From: Acidobacteriota bacterium
GTDB taxonomy: Bacteria > Acidobacteriota > Terriglobia > Acidiferrales > UBA7541
DNA length: 56,806 nucleotides
NCBI GenBank assembly: GCA_013289835.1
Contig: JABCZG010000030.1
Coordinates: 1-56,806, forward strand
Direction of reading: 5' to 3'
Shown: positions 53,346 to 56,806 of the stretch, piece after piece
Position numbering within the stretch: position 1 is the stretch's first letter
Layout: each line of letters starts with the position of its first letter
Notes under the pieces: model-generated
Databases searched by the model: none
Told to the model about the DNA's origin: nothing
Seen by the model: only the letters and a program-made list of their open reading frames with translations
Position numbers and translations under genes: made by a program

Positions 53346-53601
53346 CGTTGACGTAGTTCCTTGAGCCTCTGGCAGGCTTGATTCTACGCCTGCGCAGCTA
53401 GCACAAGCTTCCACCTCTTCGGGATGGCAGGTTGGCATGGGTAAGCCCTCACGCTACGGAAAGGCACGTTTCGTGCCAACATGGAACACCCACTTGCATC
53501 TGAATAAAGGACGCTCAGCGAACAGCTACAATGTCGGTTACAATAGAAGAGGCTGGGGGGCCATCCACATTCCCCCTTCCATTTGAAACGAAGCGGAGAC
53601 A

Positions 53602-54729
53602 ATGCCAGTACCAATATCACAGGCTTGGACGGTCGCAACCTACGTCCTCAAACAGAAGCTCGCCGGGCGCAAGCGCTACCCGTTCGTCCTCATGCTTGAG
53701 CCGCTATTCCGCTGCAACCTGGCGTGCGCCGGCTGCGGAAAAATTCAGTATCCCGCGCACATCCTGAAGACAGAACTTTCACCGGAAGAGTGCTTCAAAG
53801 CCGTGGACGAGTGCGGCACGCCCATGGTTTCCATCCCTGGCGGCGAGCCGTTGATGCACTCGCAAATCGACAAGATCGTCGAAGGCCTCGTCGCCCGCAA
53901 GAAATACATCTATCTCTGCACCAACGCGCTGCTGCTCAAGGAAAAACTCCACCTCTTCAAGCCCAGCAAATACCTGACCTTCTCCATCCACATGGATGGC
54001 CAAAGAGAGCACCACGATTTTTCCGTTTGCCGCGAAGGCGGCTACGAACTGGCCGTCGAAGGCATCAAAGAAGCCGTAAAGCAGGGCTTCCGCGTCACCA
54101 CCAACACCACCTTGTTCGACGGCGCCGATCCCAAGAGCGTTCGCGCCTTCTTTGACGAAATGATGGAACTTGGTGTCGAGGGCATGATGCTCTCGCCGGG
54201 CTATTCCTACGACAAAGCACCCGACCAAAAGCACTTCCTCGGGCGCGCGCGCACGCGGCGTTTGTTCCGCGCGATTCTTGCCAATCGCAAAAAGAGCTGG
54301 CAATTCAACCAATCCAAGCTCTTCCTCGAATTTCTAATGGGCAAGCAAACGTACGCCTGCACGCCGTGGGGCATGCCGACCTACAACGTCTTCGGCTGGC
54401 AGAAGCCCTGCTATTTGCTGCAGGACGGCTACACCGATACGTTCCAGGAGCTGCTCGACACCACCGAATGGCAAAACTACGGCACCGAGTCCGGCAATCC
54501 CAAGTGCGCGAACTGCATGGTGCACAGCGGATACGAAGCCTCGGCTGTCGATTATACTTTCAGTGGCTTGCGTGGACTCTGGGCGTCCATTAAAGCCGAG
54601 CTGTCCACCAAATACGACGATGCGGACGCGCTGGCCATGCTGAATGAGCCGGTGACGCCCGTGCACTCCTACAATCCGCTCGTGCAGATCCAGTCCGGCA
54701 AGAACCAGCTTGAGGAGACACGTGCGTGA
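53602..54729 (+). CDS. hpnH: Adenosyl-hopene transferase HpnH (radical SAM)
   Basis: A 375-residue radical SAM enzyme. The cluster ligands are C38, C42 and C45 in FRCNLACAGCGK, followed by GGEPLMH, the SPASM-like region CYLLQDGYTDTF and later cysteines in PKCANCMVHSGYEAS. HpnH joins 5'-deoxyadenosine to diploptene, the first step of extended hopanoid side-chain synthesis. A GGAG sequence precedes the ATG. A small gene overlaps its end. Confidence 0.94.
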   Translation: MPVPISQAWTVATYVLKQKLAGRKRYPFVLMLEPLFRCNLACAGCGKIQYPAHILKTELSPEECFKAVDECGTPMVSIPGGEPLMHSQIDKIVEGLVARKKYIYLCTNALLLKEKLHLFKPSKYLTFSIHMDGQREHHDFSVCREGGYELAVEGIKEAVKQGFRVTTNTTLFDGADPKSVRAFFDEMMELGVEGMMLSPGYSYDKAPDQKHFLGRARTRRLFRAILANRKKSWQFNQSKLFLEFLMGKQTYACTPWGMPTYNVFGWQKPCYLLQDGYTDTFQELLDTTEWQNYGTESGNPKCANCMVHSGYEASAVDYTFSGLRGLWASIKAELSTKYDDADALAMLNEPVTPVHSYNPLVQIQSGKNQLEETRA

Positions 54730-55175
54730 CAGGCCCTCGGCACGCCGACCGCCCCAGCCACACGGAAGGTTCTCCGCTCGACCCCGATCTTCTTGAAGTT
54801 GCTCCCGGAACCCACCACGAAGGCGTGCAAGGTTGGGTGCCGGAACTTGCTACCGAAGAAGAGCTACGTATTGCTCTTGAGAAAGCATTCGACTATCGCG
54901 GCGATGTAACCCTGACACTCAAGAACAACTCCAAAATCGAAGGCTATATCTTTGACCGCGTAACCGGCGCGACGCTGGCCGCCAGTTTTGTCCGCGTCCT
55001 CCCCAAGGATTCCACCCAGCGAGTAAAGATTGCTTATGCCGACATTGCGGCACTCGCCTTTACCGGCCGCGACACCGCTGCCGGGAAAAGCTGGGAAGCT
55101 TGGGTTCGCCAGTATTGGGAGAAGAAGGCCTCCGGCAAGGGCCAATTGAGCCTTCAACCTGAATCACTCGAGTAG
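54726..55175 (+). CDS. Small conserved protein coupled to hpnH, Sm-like fold predicted
   Basis: A 149-residue protein with GTG start overlapping the hpnH stop (GTGA). A His-containing, low-complexity N-terminus precedes EELRIALEKAFDYRGDVTLT and then LKNNSKIEGYIFDRV and SFVRVL...VKIAYADIAALAFTG. This alternation resembles an Sm1/Sm2-type small beta barrel. No named family is certain. Coupling to hpnH suggests a role in hopanoid metabolism or its regulation. Confidence 0.75.
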   Translation: MTGPRHADRPSHTEGSPLDPDLLEVAPGTHHEGVQGWVPELATEEELRIALEKAFDYRGDVTLTLKNNSKIEGYIFDRVTGATLAASFVRVLPKDSTQRVKIAYADIAALAFTGRDTAAGKSWEAWVRQYWEKKASGKGQLSLQPESLE

Positions 55176-55285
55176 GTACTTTTCGGCTATTTGCAAGCTC
55201 GTTTCCCGCCCGAATGCCAAGCTAAGTCATTTTTTTACATATACTTACAGGCCACCTGCGTCTTCCGGGAACCGCGGACTTGGCG

Positions 55286-55314
55286 TGGACAAACCCTCCA
55301 TTTTATGGTAGTAT
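55286..55314 (+). promoter_or_regulatory. Promoter of the csp leader
   Basis: TGGACA (55286-55291), 17-base spacer, TAGTAT (55309-55314); start predicted near 55321. It lies about 250 bases before the cold-shock start codon. Confidence 0.55.
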
Positions 55315-55320
55315 TCAATT

Positions 55321-55395
55321 CGCGTTTGTTGCTCTTGTATTACCTTTTGACTCGTTCGAAGGGGGCTGCAAGCACACGCTTTGCGGCCTTTTTTT
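55321..55395 (+). ncRNA. Short leader RNA or attenuated transcript upstream of csp
   Basis: Between the predicted start (about 55321) and a strong terminator (55364-55395) lies a transcript of about 75 bases with no coding frame. It would be released as a small RNA unless transcription reads on into csp. Sequence between is T-rich at its start. Boundaries are predictions. Confidence 0.4.
55364..55395 (+). terminator. Intrinsic terminator/attenuator inside the csp leader
   Basis: GGCTGCAAGC (55364-55373), loop ACAC, GCTTTGCGGCC (55378-55388, one bulged T), then seven Ts. Ten base pairs and a long T-run make this the best-formed terminator in the window, 170 bases before the csp start. Confidence 0.8.
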
Positions 55396-55564
55396 GCGGG
55401 CTGGAGGATGTCACGGCGCTTGGGAGGTCGAGGGAGCGTTAGTCGCTTCGCGACCAGCCTGAAGTCCACTGCTTCAGGATCACCAGGAACGGACCAAGAG
55501 GAACGAAGCAATTCCAATAGCGTCGGTTCCGGTCCTGCCGGTGCCGCGTATGCGAGGTTGGGAA

Positions 55565-55768
55565 GTGAAGGAACAGGGAACGGTGAAGTGGTTTAACGCT
55601 TCAAAAGGTTACGGTTTCATCCAGCGCCAAACGGGAGAAGATGTTTTCGTTCACTTCTCCGCAATCATGATGGACGGCTACAAGTCCCTCAATGAAGGTC
55701 AGTCGGTGGAGTTTGAAGTGAAGAAAGGCCCCAAAGGCTTGCAGGCGGAGAATGTTACAAGCCTCTAG
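55565..55768 (+). CDS. Cold-shock protein (CspA family)
   Basis: A 67-residue OB-fold protein with RNP1 KGYGFI and RNP2 VFVHFS. It binds single-stranded RNA and DNA. I prefer the GTG at 55565 because it yields the usual family length (MKEQGTVKWFN start); an ATG 15 bases upstream or a GTG 24 bases upstream are alternatives. The leader (55396-55564) is rich in hairpins, such as CTGAAG-TCCACTG-CTTCAG and GTCGC-TTC-GCGAC. Confidence 0.92.
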   Translation: MKEQGTVKWFNASKGYGFIQRQTGEDVFVHFSAIMMDGYKSLNEGQSVEFEVKKGPKGLQAENVTSL

Positions 55769-55773
55769 CCAGT

Positions 55774-55805
55774 GCTGGGGGAGCCCCAGCGCTCCCGGGG
55801 CTTTC
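55774..55805 (+). terminator. Alternative hairpins after csp
   Basis: GCTGGGG (55774-55780), GAG, CCCCAGC (55784-55790) overlaps a second pairing AGCCCC (55782-55787) with GGGGCT (55797-55802) and a short TTT. The two are mutually exclusive and may form a leaky terminator before the Tudor-like gene. Confidence 0.4.
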
Positions 55806-55858
55806 GCTCCAAGAGTTTCGAATCGAGACTAAGAGTAAGAGTGGTCCAGGAGGATGTT

Positions 55859-56116
55859 GTGCAAGTGATGCAAGAAGGTCAAACCGTTAAGCACGAAGTG
55901 TACGGCCTGGGTATCGTGACTGCATCCGACCAGGAGCGCACCGCCATCGATTTTGACGATCACGGCCCGAAGCTGTTCGTCACCAGCATCATGGTGGCCG
56001 AACTGATCGGCGAAGCTCCTGCCACCCCGCCCAAGACCAAGCGCCGCCGCAAGGCCTCGACCGTCGCCAAGGCCGCCAAGAAGGCTGCTGCCGCTGCTGC
56101 AGCCAGCCGCTCGTAA
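55859..56116 (+). CDS. Tudor-like protein with basic C-terminal tail
   Basis: An 85-residue protein starting at GTG five bases after AGGAGG; an ATG nine bases later is possible. Residues 8-52 (QTVKHEVYGLGIVTASDQER then IDFDDHGPKLFVTSIMVAEL) closely follow the pattern of the C-terminal Tudor/hammerhead domain of UvrD/PcrA helicases that binds RNA polymerase. The tail KTKRRRKASTVAKAAKKAAA is Lys/Ala-rich, like histone H1 tails. A stand-alone nucleic-acid- or polymerase-associated protein is plausible. It follows csp in the same direction. Confidence 0.7.
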   Translation: MQVMQEGQTVKHEVYGLGIVTASDQERTAIDFDDHGPKLFVTSIMVAELIGEAPATPPKTKRRRKASTVAKAAKKAAAAAAASRS

Positions 56117-56133
56117 GTTCCTGTAATCCAATC

Positions 56134-56170
56134 AAGACATCATCGCGCCAAACCGGCGCAGTGGTGTCTT
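56134..56170. repeat. Long imperfect inverted repeat after the Tudor-like gene
   Basis: AAGACATCATCGCGCC (56134-56149), loop AAACC, then GGCGCAGTGGTGTCTT (56155-56170), pairing over most of its length with one wobble. No T-run follows, so it may be an mRNA-stabilising stem rather than a terminator. Confidence 0.55.
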
Positions 56171-56219
56171 CAATCGCATTTCCCACGCAAAGCCCGATGG
56201 TTGTGATACGTTTTGGAAC

Positions 56220-56447
56220 ATGAAGCGCTTCGTCATCATACTCGGAGTCCTCTTTCTGATTCTCGGCGTCATCGGCCTCGTTCATCCCACCTTTAACTAC
56301 CACCAGCAGGAAGAAGTCGCGAAATTTGGCCCCATCAAAGCCACCGTGGACCAGCAAAAGACAGCGCAGATTCCCGCGGCAGCCTCGGTTGCACTCCTAG
56401 TCGCGGGGGTAGTGCTCGTTCTCCTCGGCCCGCGCATCAAGTCATAG
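56220..56447 (+). CDS. Small membrane protein
   Basis: A 75-residue protein with two hydrophobic helices (VIILGVLFLILGVIGLV; ASVALLVAGVVLVLLG) separated by a hydrophilic loop with VAKFGPIKATVDQQKT. It resembles short DUF3185-like membrane proteins. Function unknown. Confidence 0.65.
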   Translation: MKRFVIILGVLFLILGVIGLVHPTFNYHQQEEVAKFGPIKATVDQQKTAQIPAAASVALLVAGVVLVLLGPRIKS

Positions 56448-56652
56448 TTTCTGTCCTCAAACACCCCAGTTGCATCCCGATTCGCGGCGGGCCGCGCCGT
56501 CCCCTTCACCGACTGGTCCACCGCCGCACCCAAATAACCGGGCGAAGCGCCACAAATCACTTCCGCTTGGCCGGCCATCCGGGACTTTGCCCGTTAGTGG
56601 CCACAATCGCGTTTGTCGTTACTGATCCGACGAAGTGCCCGCAACTGTTGCG
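56448..56652. other. Intergenic region before the intron end
   Basis: No gene seen. It ends with a palindrome CCGCAAC-T-GTTGCGG (56639-56653 region) directly next to the predicted 3' end of the group II intron on the minus strand. Confidence 0.45.
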
Positions 56653-56806
56653 GTAGGGACGACCATCGCTGATCGCCCCCCGCACAGATCCGTACGAGCG
56701 CGTCTACGCATACGGCTCTTACGAAGGATGAGTGGCGTAGAAGCGTGCATCAGGATAGGGGTGCAGAACGCGGGGTGGAGGAATCCACCGGTTCAAGACG
56801 GGGGTA
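56653..56806 (-). mobile_element. 3' end of a group II intron (partial, runs off the window)
   Basis: Read on the minus strand, 56718-56687 is a domain V-like hairpin that starts GAGCCGTATGCG and ends CGTACGGATC, which contains the AGC triad. It is followed by CTGTGCGGGGG and a domain VI-like stem, GGGGCGATC pairing with GGTCGTCCC (56680-56656), and ends with CCTAC at 56653. The order DV, DVI and terminal AY is that of bacterial group II introns. The triad pairing has one A where U is usual, so it may be degenerate. The rest lies beyond 56806. Confidence 0.65.
56719..56805 (-). CDS. C-terminus of a group II intron-encoded protein (partial)
   Basis: An open frame entering from the window edge and ending TAA reads TPVLNRWIPPPRVLHPYPDA then RFYATHPS. 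The stop is directly before domain V, as expected for an intron-encoded reverse transcriptase/maturase whose C-terminus lies in domain IV. The HPYPDARF..THP pattern recalls the end of such proteins. Only 28 residues are seen. Confidence 0.45.
   Translation of the reverse strand, partial: TPVLNRWIPPPRVLHPYPDARFYATHPS

Noticed and set aside
1..56806. CRISPR array, tRNA, rRNA or complete insertion sequence
   Set aside because: No regularly spaced repeats of CRISPR type, no cloverleaf-like sequence ending in CCA with the usual T-loop, and no transposase frame were found.

Overview
The window is about 57 kb of moderately GC-rich bacterial chromosome. Its gene content points to an acidobacterium, probably near Terriglobales. 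The signs are families typical of that group (a large secreted GH2 with a LamG domain, HpnH, several secreted proteins of unknown function), Acidobacteria-like intergenic repeats, and a PstSCAB-PhoU/PhoBR set. This assignment rests on family recognition and was not tested by search.

Layout. (1) 1-4.4 kb is an accessory patch. It holds toxin-antitoxin modules (DUF433/DUF5615, tandem HicB with a broken HicA, AbrB/VapC), two truncated defence-gene remnants, several families of short intergenic repeats, and a near-consensus promoter that leads into a structured stretch without a convincing gene. (2) 4.4-13.6 kb carries, after a long intergenic region, a secreted protein with its own promoter and then a minus-strand run: dehydrogenase, giant GH2 glycosidase, second dehydrogenase, cupin, hydratase-like protein, methyltransferase. 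This looks like a sugar or sugar-acid catabolic group. (3) 13.7-21.4 kb holds a secreted protein, a nitroreductase-MarR operon with two palindromic operator candidates, an anchored alpha/beta hydrolase, a DinB-like protein and an S9 peptidase. (4) 21.4-29.3 kb holds an ABC transporter with two permease units in one polypeptide and no binding protein beside it, a polytopic membrane protein, and three exported proteins ending with an M48 protease.

(5) 29.2-46.4 kb is a phosphate-starvation locus, all on the minus strand: pstS-pstC-pstA-pstB-phoU, an outer-membrane porin, a complete RND efflux operon, a second phoU, and phoB-phoR. Four Pho-box-like 11-bp-period repeats (TGTRAMN-N4-TGTRAMN) lie in its intergenic gaps. 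(6) 46.4-56.8 kb holds the 2-oxoglutarate dehydrogenase E1 gene, a secreted ankyrin protein with a duplicated N-terminal module, an AMP-ligase/ACP/acyltransferase fusion, hpnH with an overlapping small Sm-like partner, a cold-shock gene behind a leader with its own promoter and strong terminator, a Tudor-like protein with a basic tail, and the 3' end of a group II intron that runs out of the window on the minus strand.

The most promising leads are the csp leader RNA, the orphan promoter with structured RNA near 2 kb, the repeat shared behind two TA modules, the Pho locus with its embedded efflux pump and second phoU, and several unusual domain fusions. No tRNA, rRNA, CRISPR array or complete transposase was seen.
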